Shown: positions 1 to 9,305 of the stretch, piece by piece
How positions within the stretch are numbered: the first letter of the stretch is position 1
Layout of the letters: the number at the start of each line of letters is the position of its first letter
From: Sphingopyxis lindanitolerans
GTDB taxonomy: Bacteria > Pseudomonadota > Alphaproteobacteria > Sphingomonadales > Sphingomonadaceae
Direction: 5' to 3'
Assembly: GCF_002993885.1 (NCBI RefSeq)
Contig: NZ_CM009578.1
Coordinates: 3,553,569-3,617,568 of the forward strand
DNA length: 64,000 bases
The notes under the pieces: model-generated
Database searches by the model: none
Told to the model about the DNA's origin: nothing
Seen by the model: the letters and a program-made list of their open reading frames with translations, nothing else
Position numbers and translations under genes: made by a program

Positions 1-631
1 CTAGTGCCGGGCGCACACCGTCGAACAGCGTCAAAGTCGCACCCGGGCCGAGGCCGCGCAGGTTGATCGCCGAGCCGAACCCGATGTTGCTGAGGCTGTT
101 GCCGCGCGCGCTCATCCCGAAATTGGCTTCGGTTGGGCCGCCAGAGAAATTCTGCGGGATTGTCTGGACGAAATCGGCGATCGTTCCGCGGCCGCTTTGG
201 TCGAGCGCGTCCCGGTCGATCGTGGTGAGCGGGGAACCGATCGGACCGGTGCCGCGGATGCGCGTACCGGTAACGATGATCGCTTCGCCCGCTGGCTCAG
301 CCAGGTTGGCCGCTTGACCTCCAGCGGGACGGATGACTCTTGCGCCATCTACGATGGAAAAACTGAGTCCGGTTTCCGCAATCAGTCTGGCGAGCGCGGC
401 GTCTGCCGACAGCCGGCCGCGAACGGGCGTGCTGCGGTGTCCATCGACGATCTCGGCATCGGCAATGACCTCCTGGCCAGACACGTCGGAATACTGGCGT
501 AGCGCTGCGGCGAGAGGCTGTGCGGCAATAGCATAGTCGCGCACGCTCTCCTGCGCGCAGGCGGCAGGCGCATGAAGCGCGGTGGCCGCACATCCCGTTG
601 TCAGAAGCGCTGCAAAAACCCGTTTGTGCAT
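1..631 (-). CDS. TonB-dependent receptor with STN domain, 5' part only
   Basis: The first 210 codons of an outer-membrane TonB-dependent receptor; the rest lies beyond the left edge. The ATG at 631 is followed by a signal peptide ending near CAQES. An STN (secretin/TonB short N-terminal) domain follows, with IAAQPLAAALRQYS at about residues 35-48. The plug then begins at IIVTGTRIRGTG. STN receptors pass an outer-membrane occupancy signal to a FecR-type anti-sigma protein, and a fecR-like gene lies 57 bp upstream, so a transducing receptor is likely. The ligand cannot be read from this fragment: it could be a siderophore or, given the neighbours, an oligosaccharide. Confidence 0.85.
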   Translation of the reverse strand, partial: MHKRVFAALLTTGCAATALHAPAACAQESVRDYAIAAQPLAAALRQYSDVSGQEVIADAEIVDGHRSTPVRGRLSADAALARLIAETGLSFSIVDGARVIRPAGGQAANLAEPAGEAIIVTGTRIRGTGPIGSPLTTIDRDALDQSGRGTIADFVQTIPQNFSGGPTEANFGMSARGNSLSNIGFGSAINLRGLGPGATLTLFDGVRPAL

Positions 632-688
632 GTGTCCCTCCCACGCGGCCGTCATGGCCGTCTGAAGAGGAAAATGCCGGGCTGCGGA

Positions 689-1615
689 TTACTCCCCCCG
701 TTTTTGCGCGCGGGGGCTGAGTACGATGCCTTCGCCGTTGGTGCTGACGTCGAGATCGAGCGCGGCGGCGAGCTTGCGTGCCAGCGCAGCGCTGTCCGCA
801 ATGTCGAAACGACCCGTGACCCGGCGCGCGGCGAGGGCCGGATCAGCCAGACGGATGGCGGTATCGCCGTTACGGTTCGCCCGCTCGATCACCGTTCCGA
901 GCGGCAGGTCCTGTGCATCGAGCATCGTCCCCGTTACCGGCGCCGGCACCGCCGGGAGGCGGCGTACTTCGCCTTCTGCAACCTCGGCGCTTTCGCCGGG
1001 CGCGAGACGGACGGTGGATACGCCGCGCAAGGCGCGCACCTCGACCGATCCCTCGATCAGCGTGACGCGCGGCTGTGCTGCGCGCAGGTCAACCTCGAAA
1101 ACGGTCCCGAGCGCGATCGTCTCGGAGCCGTTCGCGACCACCGAGAAAGGCCGCCGCGCGTCATGCGTCACAAGGAAGCGCGCGCGGCCCGACAGCAGCA
1201 CGACTTTTCGCGCGGTATCGTCGAAGTGTGTCTCGATCCGCGCTCCGTCCATCAGCATGACCCGGCTGCCGTCGGCCAGCCTGCGCTCCCGTCCTGCGGG
1301 ATCATTGTCGGCAAGCTGCACGTCGGCTGGGCCAGGCCGAAGATACCAGCCTGCGCCCAGCGCCAATGCGAGCAGGAGCGCGCCTGCCATCGCCCAAGCG
1401 GGAGCGTGCGAACGCGGCGTCGGCGCGGTTTCGCGGATCACGCGATCTTCGGGTGCAAGCCCGCCGACGGCGAGCCAGTCGATTTCCGCTTGGGCATAGG
1501 CTTCGGCGTTGGCGGGATCCTGGCGCCAGGCGTCGAACGCCGCGCGATGCGTCCCGGCGTCGGGACCGCGCATGCGCGCGAACCAGTCGGCGGCCTCATT
1601 GTCGCGGGATTTCAC
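689..1615 (-). CDS. FecR-family anti-sigma factor / transmembrane sensor
   Basis: A 308-residue FecR-like protein. The N-terminal cytoplasmic DUF4880-type region (AADWFARMRGPD at about residues 8-19) is followed by one membrane segment (AWAMAGALLLALALGAGWYL) and a periplasmic FecR domain (RERRLADGSRVMLMDGARIETHF). The C-terminal part resembles an STN domain and would contact the receptor. The start is GTG at 1615, overlapping the sigma-factor stop as GTGA, which implies translational coupling. Known FecR proteins hold their ECF sigma factor inactive until the receptor signals. Confidence is high because the sigma-FecR-receptor gene order is intact. Confidence 0.9.
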   Translation of the reverse strand: MKSRDNEAADWFARMRGPDAGTHRAAFDAWRQDPANAEAYAQAEIDWLAVGGLAPEDRVIRETAPTPRSHAPAWAMAGALLLALALGAGWYLRPGPADVQLADNDPAGRERRLADGSRVMLMDGARIETHFDDTARKVVLLSGRARFLVTHDARRPFSVVANGSETIALGTVFEVDLRAAQPRVTLIEGSVEVRALRGVSTVRLAPGESAEVAEGEVRRLPAVPAPVTGTMLDAQDLPLGTVIERANRNGDTAIRLADPALAARRVTGRFDIADSAALARKLAAALDLDVSTNGEGIVLSPRAQKRGE

Positions 1616-2196
1616 GGACGCGCCGACCGTGCGCGCCGGACTGCGACCATCGCCTTGGCAATTTGCTTCTCGACACCCTTCACGCCGATCCCTCTCGCTG
1701 CAGCGATCTCCTCATAGCTCAGACCCTCGAAACGATGCATCAGGAATATGTCGCGCGTCTGCGGTTTGAGCCGATCGAGCGCGGCGGCGACGCGCCGCAT
1801 CTGGTCGCGCGCCTCGAGCGCGGCGTGGGGGTCGGGACCGCTGATCTCGGGCTCCTCATAGCTTTGATGGTCTGCGGCCATGCGGCGTTCGTCGGTGCGG
1901 TGGCGCTCGGCGAGCAGGTTGCGCGCGGTACGGAAGAGATAGGCCGCCGGCTGTTCGGCGAGGACGCGCGGATAGGCGCCGCTCGAAATCAAGCGGCGAA
2001 AACATTCCTGGACAAGGTCGCCGACATCCTGTGCCCCGGCACGGCGCCCGAAAAAGCGGGCAAGGCGCGGGCGCTGTTCATCGAGAACAGTTGCGGCGCA
2101 GATCGCGGCGTTCTGCGGCATCCAACCGTCGGGTGGCAGAGGGTCGCTTGCGGAGACGCTGCCCGCCGCGGTCGCTGTGCTATCGTCATAGTCCAT
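1612..2196 (-). CDS. ECF-type RNA polymerase sigma factor (FecI-like)
   Basis: A 194-residue sigma-70 family protein. Region 2 is visible as DVGDLVQECFRRLIS and AAYLFRTARNLLAE, and region 4 as LKPQTRDIFLMHRFEGLSYE with the HTH EEIAAARGIGVKGVEKQI. The ATG at 2196 was chosen over longer in-frame starts because a GGAAAGG ribosome-binding site lies just upstream and conserved residues begin after it. It overlaps fecR by four bases. It presumably drives the downstream STN receptor and perhaps other genes of the glycan locus; the target promoter was not identified. Confidence 0.9.
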   Translation of the reverse strand: MDYDDSTATAAGSVSASDPLPPDGWMPQNAAICAATVLDEQRPRLARFFGRRAGAQDVGDLVQECFRRLISSGAYPRVLAEQPAAYLFRTARNLLAERHRTDERRMAADHQSYEEPEISGPDPHAALEARDQMRRVAAALDRLKPQTRDIFLMHRFEGLSYEEIAAARGIGVKGVEKQIAKAMVAVRRARSARP

Positions 2197-2628
2197 GCCT
2201 TTGCCTTTCCGCGCGGGGCGGAAAGGCAAACCGGAAGCCGGGTGTCGAGAACATACTTGAATATGCGCCGCCGCCTTTGGCCACGGGGGCTTGGACATGC
2301 GCAGCGGCCACCCGGCAGGATGGCAATGAAACTCGTATCTCAAGCGGGTTCTCAAGCCCGGCACCGCACGCCTTGTCGCCCGATGCACCCCCAGCATAAC
2401 CAGGCGGCGAGATGGCGCAACAAGGTTTCATTTGAAACTTATCCAATCCGGAGGGGGCCGGTCCCCGGATGGAGCGCGCGCCTGCGGCGTGATCCGCACC
2501 CGCTCCGATCGACAATCGACCACGGACGTTCATTCGGTGCGGCGCGTCCCGTGGCAAATGCCGCCTCCCGCTGGCGACGAACCCCGCTTCGCGCGGCTTG
2601 TCGCAGACGGAACGCTGCCTCTGCCTGT
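2197..2628. other. Intergenic region upstream of the sigma-factor gene
   Basis: This is a 432-bp gap between the sigma factor (transcribed leftward) and the end of the deacetylase gene. No coding region is convincing. A small inverted repeat (GTTTC-ATTT-GAAAC) sits near 2427-2440. On the minus strand TTGTTG followed about 18 bp later by TTATGC could be a weak promoter for the sigma gene. Nothing else was recognised. Confidence 0.35.
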
Positions 2629-3327
2629 CTATTGCGCAGGCAAATCTCTCGCCAACAGCTCGGCGAGCGGCCGAATGCCGAACCCGAGTTCCTGGCATCG
2701 ATCGATAAGGCTGGCGAGCTCGCCCAGCGCGAGCGAACCCCAGCCTTCGCCATCGACGCCGTGAAGGACCAGCACGAGCCAGTCGCCGTCGGCGTTTCGA
2801 AAATCCTCGATCCGGGTGACTGCCTGCGCTGCGACATTGTCGGGACCAAAGGTGATGCAATCGATCTGCCGTGATCGTTGCGCGATCGCTTGCCGGGTGA
2901 TGCCAGCGCCTCTCTGGGCAATCCGCACCGCGGCGCATCGGTCCAGCAGCCAATCCACCAGGCGGGGGGGCATCGAAAGATAGGGGGTGTGGAAAATTGC
3001 CCGCTCGGCGGCGAAACCCTGCAGCTCGGCCGCGAAGCGCGCGAACATTCGCTCGATCGATGCACAGGCCGCGTCGTGCGTCAGGGCGCCCAGCCGCTCA
3101 TGCGCCCAGCCATGCGGCGCGACATCGTGCCCGCGTTCGCGCAGGTCTCGCCAGAGCGGCCAGTCGGCGAAACGCGCATCGACATGAGCCGTGTCGGCAG
3201 ACTGATCGGGCGCCGCCATTATGCAGAAGCTGGCGCGAAGTCCGCGCGCCTCGAAGAGGTGGGCGGTCTTTTCCGTGGACGTAAGGAAACCGTCGTCGAA
3301 GCAGAAACTGACGGTTTTCTTTGTCAC
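2629..3327 (-). CDS. Polysaccharide deacetylase (NodB-homology) family protein
   Basis: A 232-residue carbohydrate esterase 4-like protein with no signal peptide, so probably cytoplasmic. The NodB fold starts with VSFCFDDGF, carrying the catalytic Asp and metal-binding Asp. The metal-binding histidines are in HGWAHERLG, and a late LVLHGV motif matches the C-terminal catalytic His region. The GTG start at 3327 overlaps the stop of the aldo/keto reductase as GTGA, so the two are an operon. The family removes N- or O-acetyl groups from sugars and also includes cyclic-amide hydrolases, so the substrate is open. The reductase partner suggests catabolism of a small modified sugar. Confidence 0.8.
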   Translation of the reverse strand: MTKKTVSFCFDDGFLTSTEKTAHLFEARGLRASFCIMAAPDQSADTAHVDARFADWPLWRDLRERGHDVAPHGWAHERLGALTHDAACASIERMFARFAAELQGFAAERAIFHTPYLSMPPRLVDWLLDRCAAVRIAQRGAGITRQAIAQRSRQIDCITFGPDNVAAQAVTRIEDFRNADGDWLVLVLHGVDGEGWGSLALGELASLIDRCQELGFGIRPLAELLARDLPAQ

Positions 3328-4277
3328 ACCAGCGCCTCATAGAAATTCTTCGTCCAGACATGATCGCGGCGGATCGCGGTCACCGCATCGACGGGCAGCG
3401 GGCCGGCCTCGATCGCGGCAATCGCAGCATCGACTTCGCGCGGGCTACCCAGACCGAGCGTGATGCTCGATACCGCAGGATCCGACAATATGAACCGAAT
3501 GGCGAGATCGGCCAGGCTTTCAGCCGCCGCAGGAACGAACTGGCGCGCCAGGGCCGCGACGCGGCGGCGATAGTCGGCGGCAGGCGCATGCTTGAGGAAC
3601 GGACGCCCTTCGAACGCGGCATCGGTCAATTCGCCGGTCAGGCCGCCGCTGTCGAGCACGCAGCGCGCGATCACCCCGACCCCGCATTCGGCGGCGCGCG
3701 GCAGGAGCGAATTCATCGGCCGCGATTCGAACAGATTCACGATGATCTGGACGCCGTCGACCAGGCCGCGGCTGACGAGTTCGAGTAGCGCGTCATGTTC
3801 GTGATCCTGGCCGCTGACCGCAATCAGCCCGACCTTGCCTTCCGATTTCAACCCCGCCAGCGCTTCGAGCCACTCGAGTTCGTGGGTCCAGCGATAGTGC
3901 CATTGGTGGAGATGGACGATGTCGAGGCGCTCGGTGCCGAGGGCTGCCAGACTGTGATCGACCGAGCGGATGATGTCTTGCTTGCGGTAGAAGTCGCCGA
4001 TTGGCCCGCCGAAGCGAAAGCCGTCGCGGTTCGCCGGCGCCAGTTTCGTCGAGATCAGCGGCCGTTCGCCGCGCCACGCGCGCAGGGTGCGGGCGACGAT
4101 GTCCTCGGAATCACGGTAAACGCGCGCAGTATCGATCAGCGACACACCTTGATCGAGTGCATGCAGGAGCGACCCCGACACGCCGCCGCGAAGCGCCGAA
4201 TCGAAGGCAATGCCCATTGCACCGAAAGCGAGTGCACTGACCGGCGGTCCGCCCGCGCCATATTGTCGAAGCAACAT
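3324..4277 (-). CDS. Aldo/keto reductase
   Basis: A 317-residue NAD(P)-dependent aldo/keto reductase of the TIM-barrel family. The catalytic tetrad can be placed: Asp and Tyr in LIDTARVYRDSE, Lys in LISTKLAP and His in IVHLHQWHY. A C-terminal cofactor-binding stretch (DPAVSSITLGLGSPREVDA) matches the family. Related enzymes include L-fucose and D-threo-aldose dehydrogenases, which fits a sugar-catabolic role. It leads a two-gene operon with the deacetylase and is divergent from the TonB receptor at 4666, so both may share the control region between them. Confidence 0.85.
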   Translation of the reverse strand: MLLRQYGAGGPPVSALAFGAMGIAFDSALRGGVSGSLLHALDQGVSLIDTARVYRDSEDIVARTLRAWRGERPLISTKLAPANRDGFRFGGPIGDFYRKQDIIRSVDHSLAALGTERLDIVHLHQWHYRWTHELEWLEALAGLKSEGKVGLIAVSGQDHEHDALLELVSRGLVDGVQIIVNLFESRPMNSLLPRAAECGVGVIARCVLDSGGLTGELTDAAFEGRPFLKHAPAADYRRRVAALARQFVPAAAESLADLAIRFILSDPAVSSITLGLGSPREVDAAIAAIEAGPLPVDAVTAIRRDHVWTKNFYEALV

Positions 4278-4665
4278 CCCAGATCCCTGTCTCTGTATCG
4301 CACGGGCTGCCGATTGGCCGACAGCGCGTTGTCATGATATCGCGGTAAATTCCAAAATCTATAAATTTAACATTGCTTGGCTGAATGGAACGTAAGCCAG
4401 TCGATGTGCTGTCAAAATTATTCTCATAAACAACTGATAATAAATCATAAAATAGCTCAGTACCGTCATCATCGAAATTGCGCTGAGGCCAGCTCCGCGG
4501 TCCAATCAACCCTTTGCGCTTCGGAGGTATTGCGCGATTGCCCAGAAAAAAATATCATGTAATCCTCCCTAGACCAATTTATTGACTTTCCGACTGGACA
4601 GCAAAATGCTAGATCGCTGCGACCCGGCAACGAACGGGCGTGGAAATAGTGGGGGAGGATCGATT
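4278..4665. promoter_or_regulatory. Divergent promoter region between aldo/keto reductase and TonB receptor
   Basis: A 388-bp AT-rich control region. On the plus strand TTGACT (4582-4587) followed after about 17-19 bp by AATGCT/TGCTAG is a plausible promoter for the receptor. A GGGGGAGGA ribosome-binding site at 4651-4659 precedes the ATG at 4666 and excludes the longer start at 4582. An AAAAAAATATCA string (about 4546-4556) is also found in the promoter modules at 18.2 and 40.4 kb. No operator repeat was found here. Confidence 0.45.
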
Positions 4666-6990
4666 ATGTCGCGTCGGACGAGCTTGCGCCTGGTTGCGCT
4701 TACAACGGTGGCCGTTTCGCAGTTTGCCGTCATCGCGGCAGCTGCCGCGCAGCAGGCCGACGAGGCCGCACAGGCAACGGGCGCGGATCGCGACAGCCTC
4801 GAAATCGTGGTGACCGCGCAGAAGCGCGTCGAGCGGCTCCAGGATGTGCCGATCGCGGTCAGCGCCGTGTCGGGCGATCAGCTCGAAACGCTCAACATCA
4901 ACGATCCCAGAGATTTGCGCTATGTTGCGCCCAGTCTCAACTTCAGCAATTCGGCCAATGTGCGCGGCGAGGGCTTCTCGATCCGCGGGGTCGGGACGGC
5001 GGTCTTCGCGGACACGGTGGAACAGAGCGTCGGTACGGTGATCGACGGCGTTCCCCTGGCGCGCGCGGGTCAAGCCGTGGCCGACCTGGTGGATATCGAG
5101 CGCGTCGAAGTGCTGCGCGGGCCGCAAGGCATGCTGTTCGGCAAAAATGCGTCGGCGGGCGTCATCTCGATCACCACAAAGGCGCCGCAGTTCGACAACA
5201 GCTTCGAGGGCCGGATATCCTACGGAACCTATGACGAGATCAAGGCCAATGCGATCGCCAACGTCGCGCTCGCCGACAATGCCGCGATCCGCGTCGCCTA
5301 TTCGCAGACGAAGCGCGATGGGATCGTCCGCAACATCTTTCGCAACGAAATGGTCAATGACCGCGACTCGAAATCGGTCCGCGCCAAGCTGCGCTGGGAG
5401 CCGACCTCGAACCTCAGCATAAACCTGATCGGCGACTGGGGCGACAGCGATCAGCTTTGCTGCGCCTGGACCGCACGCACGGCGCCGGTGACCACCCAGT
5501 TCGGGCAGCTCAATGCGGCTGCCGGGATCACACCCGGTCCGCGAAACCTCGAAATGGCCGCCGACCAGCCTTTCTTCCAGGAGGCAAAAACCTGGGGCGC
5601 CTCGGCCCAGATCGATTTCGACGCCGATTGGGCGACATTTACGTCGATCACTGCCTACCGTCATTGGGACGAGTTCGACGGCAATGATCCCGATATCCTG
5701 CCGATCAACTATCTCAGAGTGAACAACGGCTTCAATCTGCTCGACCAATATTCGCAGGAACTGCGCATGACGTCGCCGTCGGGCGGAAAATTCGAATGGG
5801 TCGGCGGGGCGTTTCTGAGCTGGTCGAAAAACCAGAATCGCAGCGAGCAGACGGGCGCCCTTGCGCTGCTTCCTGCACCGCTCGAACTCGGCAGCGTGTT
5901 CACGTCCGTAGTCAAGAACGAAAGCGCAGCGATTTTTGGCCAGCTATCCTATTCGCCGATCGAGCGACTAAAACTGATCCTCGGCGCGCGCTATACCGCC
6001 GAAAAGGTCGAAATGGACGCGGTGGCCGGTCCGGCGCCTGGCGCGCTTGCCGGCATTCCCGGTCGCTTTGTCGGGCTGGTCCACGGGCAGCAGTCCAATA
6101 CCAACCTGTCCGGGCGCGCGACCATCCAGTATAATTTTACCCGCGATGTCATGCTCTATGCGACCGCGGCGCGCGGCTACAAGGGGCCCGGTATCGACAC
6201 GCTGGGTATCGTGCGCGCGACGCCCGATATCGTCCAGCCCGAGATTCCGACCAGCTACGAGCTCGGCCTGCGCTCGGCGCTGTTCAACCGCACGACGATT
6301 TTCAACGTCACGGCTTTCGCTACCGACTTCAAAGACTATCAGGCTTCGAGTTTCGACACGACGGTGACGCCTTCGCGCTTTCTGGTCACCAACGCCGGCA
6401 AGCTGCGGACCCGCGGGATTGAGGCCGAGTTGCAGACCCGGCCCCTGGCCGGGCTCGCGCTGGGCGCTTCGGTGGCGTACATCAAGAGCAAGTTCGCCGA
6501 CTTCAAGAATATTTCCTGCTATTCCGGACAAACGGTTCTGCCGCTCGGTACGCCGCGCACATCGCCGCGGCAGTGCATCCTGATTTCACCGGCGCAGGCG
6601 GTCACCTTTGCCGATGGGAACCGTCTGCCGAACTCGCCGCGGCTCACCTACAATCTCAACGCCGGCTACGAACATCATATCGGCGATTTCCGCATCGATA
6701 CCGCACTCAACTGGTTCTACCGCAGCAAAGTGAGTTTCGATGCCGCAGGAAATCCTGCTACGGTGCAAGGCGGCTATGGCGTGCTCAACGGAAACATCGG
6801 CTTCGGCCCCGATAACGACAGCTGGCGCCTTTCCTTTTTCGCTCGCAACATTCTCGACCGTCACTTCGTCAACGTCGTGTTCGTCCAGCCTGTCATCAAT
6901 TCCCCGGGCGTGACCGTCCAGATTCCCAGCCCCGATGCCCGCCGCCTTCTCGGCGTCGCGCTCGATGTCAAATTCGGGGGCAATCGTTGA
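4666..6990 (+). CDS. TonB-dependent receptor, SusC/FyuA-like outer-membrane transporter
   Basis: A 774-residue TonB-dependent receptor. A signal peptide ends around AAAAAQQADE, the TonB box/plug begins at LEIVVTAQKRVERLQDVPIA, and plug signatures IERVEVLRGPQGMLFGKNA follow. A 22-strand barrel closes with the terminal ALDVKFGGNR region. It lacks an STN domain and so acts as a transporter only. The GPH sugar symporter begins inside its last codons (6987), so outer and inner membrane transport of the same ligand are probably translationally coupled. This arrangement in sphingomonads usually imports oligosaccharides; the exact ligand is unknown. Confidence 0.9.
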   Translation: MSRRTSLRLVALTTVAVSQFAVIAAAAAQQADEAAQATGADRDSLEIVVTAQKRVERLQDVPIAVSAVSGDQLETLNINDPRDLRYVAPSLNFSNSANVRGEGFSIRGVGTAVFADTVEQSVGTVIDGVPLARAGQAVADLVDIERVEVLRGPQGMLFGKNASAGVISITTKAPQFDNSFEGRISYGTYDEIKANAIANVALADNAAIRVAYSQTKRDGIVRNIFRNEMVNDRDSKSVRAKLRWEPTSNLSINLIGDWGDSDQLCCAWTARTAPVTTQFGQLNAAAGITPGPRNLEMAADQPFFQEAKTWGASAQIDFDADWATFTSITAYRHWDEFDGNDPDILPINYLRVNNGFNLLDQYSQELRMTSPSGGKFEWVGGAFLSWSKNQNRSEQTGALALLPAPLELGSVFTSVVKNESAAIFGQLSYSPIERLKLILGARYTAEKVEMDAVAGPAPGALAGIPGRFVGLVHGQQSNTNLSGRATIQYNFTRDVMLYATAARGYKGPGIDTLGIVRATPDIVQPEIPTSYELGLRSALFNRTTIFNVTAFATDFKDYQASSFDTTVTPSRFLVTNAGKLRTRGIEAELQTRPLAGLALGASVAYIKSKFADFKNISCYSGQTVLPLGTPRTSPRQCILISPAQAVTFADGNRLPNSPRLTYNLNAGYEHHIGDFRIDTALNWFYRSKVSFDAAGNPATVQGGYGVLNGNIGFGPDNDSWRLSFFARNILDRHFVNVVFVQPVINSPGVTVQIPSPDARRLLGVALDVKFGGNR

Positions 6991-8396
6991 GCCAGGCACA
7001 AACCGCCGCGCCCCTGTCGTGGCCGCGGCGCATCGGCTGGGCGTCGGGTGACGCCGGTATCAACTTCTACTGGCAGGGCGTCGGGATTTTCGCCTATTTC
7101 TTCTATACCGACGTCATGGGCATATCGCCCATGTGGGCCGGGATAGCCTTTGCTGCGGCATCCTTCTGGGATGCGATCACCGATCCGATCATGGGCGCAA
7201 TCGCTGACCGGACGCGGACCCGGTTCGGCCGATTTCGGCCGTGGATATTGTTCGCGAGCGTGCCGTGCGCGGTATCCTTTGCGCTGATGTTCTGGACGCC
7301 GCCACTCACCGGCGGCTGGCTGGTCGCTTATGCGATCGCGACCCACATCCTGCTGCGCACGATGCTGACGGCGGTCGGCATACCGTTCAGCGCCCTTACG
7401 GCACGAATGACGCAGGATTCGAACGAACGCGGTACAATCGCGATGCTCCGGCTGATGTTCGCGGCCACCGGCGCGCTTGCGGTCTCGTTCACCATTCCCC
7501 AGCTCGTCGAAAAGCTCGGCGACGAGCAGCAGGCCTATTTTTACGCGGCGTGTATCCTTGGCGTTGGCGCGACGATCATCCTCCTCATCAGCTTTTTGTC
7601 GACCAGCGAGCCGCCGGCTGACGATGATGATCTTTCGGTCCCGACGGAGCGGCGCGGAATCTGGCGAACCTTTGCCGCCGACCTGATCGGCTTCTGGTCC
7701 ACCTTGCGGCACAATGGTCCGCTCGCTCGGCTGTTCGCCGCAGTGATCCTGAGCGGCATCACCACCGCGATGAACGGCAAGGTGCTGCTCTACTGGATCA
7801 AATATGACCTCAAGGATCCGTCGGTCATGAGCTGGTTGCTTGCGCTTCCCGCCGTTTGGCTGGTGCTGATCGCGCCGGGCTGGACATGGGTCGCCCGCCG
7901 TTGGTCGAAGCGCACCGCCTGGCTATCCGGGACCGCGCTCAGCATCGTCAGCCTGCTTTCTTTCTACATCATCAACCCCCACGACCATGCGACGCTCATC
8001 GTCATCACGCTGATCGGCGCGACGGGCGGGAGCGCCGGGCTCATCATGTTCTGGTCGATGCTACCCGATACCGTCGAATATAATCAGTGGGTCCGCGGCG
8101 ACCGGAGCGAAGCGAAGATCTTTGGCTTCGCGACCTTCGGCCAGAAGACGGCCTATGCGATCAACGCCTTGCTGCTCGGACAATTGCTCACTGCGATCGG
8201 CTTTGTTGCCGACCAGCCCCAATCGCCCGAGATATTGCTCGATCTGCGCGGGATCATGTGCCTGATCCCGCTGGCGGGAGTCGTCGGCACGATCGCCATC
8301 ATGTGGCGCTACCCGATCACCGCCGAATTCCACGCGCAGCTCCGCGCCGATCTTGCCGAACGCGCTACAGTCCGTGCCCCCGCTGCTACTGCCTGA
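6987..8396 (+). CDS. GPH-family (MelB-like) sugar:cation symporter
   Basis: A 469-residue MFS transporter of the glycoside-pentoside-hexuronide:cation symporter family with about 12 membrane helices. Family hallmarks include YFFYTDVMGI in helix 1-2, WDAITDPIMGAIADRTRTRFGRFRPW with the cation-site Asp residues, and the second-half DTVEYNQWVRGDRSEAKIFG. The TTG start at 6987 overlaps the receptor stop, and no later Met gives a full first helix. It probably takes up the mono- or disaccharide released from the glycan in the periplasm. Its 3' end overlaps the convergent TetR gene by 11 bp. Confidence 0.88.
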   Translation: MSQAQTAAPLSWPRRIGWASGDAGINFYWQGVGIFAYFFYTDVMGISPMWAGIAFAAASFWDAITDPIMGAIADRTRTRFGRFRPWILFASVPCAVSFALMFWTPPLTGGWLVAYAIATHILLRTMLTAVGIPFSALTARMTQDSNERGTIAMLRLMFAATGALAVSFTIPQLVEKLGDEQQAYFYAACILGVGATIILLISFLSTSEPPADDDDLSVPTERRGIWRTFAADLIGFWSTLRHNGPLARLFAAVILSGITTAMNGKVLLYWIKYDLKDPSVMSWLLALPAVWLVLIAPGWTWVARRWSKRTAWLSGTALSIVSLLSFYIINPHDHATLIVITLIGATGGSAGLIMFWSMLPDTVEYNQWVRGDRSEAKIFGFATFGQKTAYAINALLLGQLLTAIGFVADQPQSPEILLDLRGIMCLIPLAGVVGTIAIMWRYPITAEFHAQLRADLAERATVRAPAATA

Positions 8397-9084
8397 ACAG
8401 CAGCCGCACCACCGCGTCGGCGTGATGCGCGACGAAATCGTCGCCGAGAACATCGACGCCGTAAATGCGGCGGGCTTCGTGCGCGAGCGCGAAGACCGAC
8501 TGGCTGGCGGCGGCGAGAATGTAAGTCATATGCGCTGGCGGCACGTCGAGCGGAAACCCGTCGGCCACGGCAGCCTTGAGCATGCGTTCGAGAAACTGGT
8601 GCGCGGGGCGAATATGCTCGTCGACCGCATAGCGCAGCTGCTCGCTGTCGTGCATCGATTCCATCAGCATCAGCCGCGCATGCTCGGGGTGCCGCGCGCA
8701 ATAGGCGACATAACGCCGGACGAACAATTCGAGCCCGGCGGCGCCTTCGGCATAATCCGGATCGCCGGGCATTGGCCGCATCTCGCTTTGCATGCGGCGG
8801 AACAGAAAATCGACCGCCTGTTGCCAAAGCTGCGCCTTGTTGCCGAAATGCAGACGGATCACCGCGTGCGAGACGCCGGCCTTCGTGGCGATATCGCGCA
8901 GCGATGCCGCCTCGAAACCGCGCTCGGCGAACAGTTCGAGCGCCGCCTCGAGAACGCGCCCGTGCGTCAGCCGCTTCTGTTCTTCGCGCCTTTCGCCGCG
9001 GTAGGCTCGTTTTGCAGCCTTTTCGGGCACCCCGCTCACCGCCTTGAGCGCGGCGGGTCGCCGAAGGGAAGCAGGTGGGGACAT
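8386..9084 (-). CDS. TetR/AcrR-family transcriptional regulator
   Basis: A 232-residue TetR regulator. The DNA-binding domain is at about residues 35-80: VLEAALELFAERGFEAASLRDIATKAGVS followed by HFGNKAQLWQQAVD. The C-terminal ligand domain has no recognisable signature. The ATG at 9084 was chosen because the reading frame upstream of it is low-complexity shadow sequence. The gene is divergent from the carboxylesterase at 9306 and convergent with the transporter, so either could be a target. No clear palindromic operator was found between 9085 and 9305. Confidence 0.85.
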   Translation of the reverse strand: MSPPASLRRPAALKAVSGVPEKAAKRAYRGERREEQKRLTHGRVLEAALELFAERGFEAASLRDIATKAGVSHAVIRLHFGNKAQLWQQAVDFLFRRMQSEMRPMPGDPDYAEGAAGLELFVRRYVAYCARHPEHARLMLMESMHDSEQLRYAVDEHIRPAHQFLERMLKAAVADGFPLDVPPAHMTYILAAASQSVFALAHEARRIYGVDVLGDDFVAHHADAVVRLLFRQ

Positions 9085-9305
9085 GGATTGCCTTTTATCT
9101 GGGGCACCGCGGCGCGGGCGGCCTTCGTGTCTGCGACCGACTGTAGAGGACTCGTCTGAAAATGTCGAAATCCTTGTCGCTTGGCGCCGCAATTTATCGT
9201 GAATTACACGCCGACCGCCCCGGTGGCGGGTTGGCCCAGATCCAGCGACGCGAGGATGGCCGTGATGCGCGGGCCGCACTCCGCAGAGGCCCGAAGGAGA
9301 AGCAT

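Noticed and set aside
572..1717. Long plus-strand reading frame (381 codons) over the FecR gene
   Set aside because: Antisense shadow of a well-supported FecR; Arg/Gly-rich composition, no ribosome-binding site and no family features.
4609..5748. 379-codon minus-strand frame inside the TonB receptor
   Set aside because: Composition is typical of the reverse strand of GC-rich coding DNA; the plus frame has all receptor motifs.
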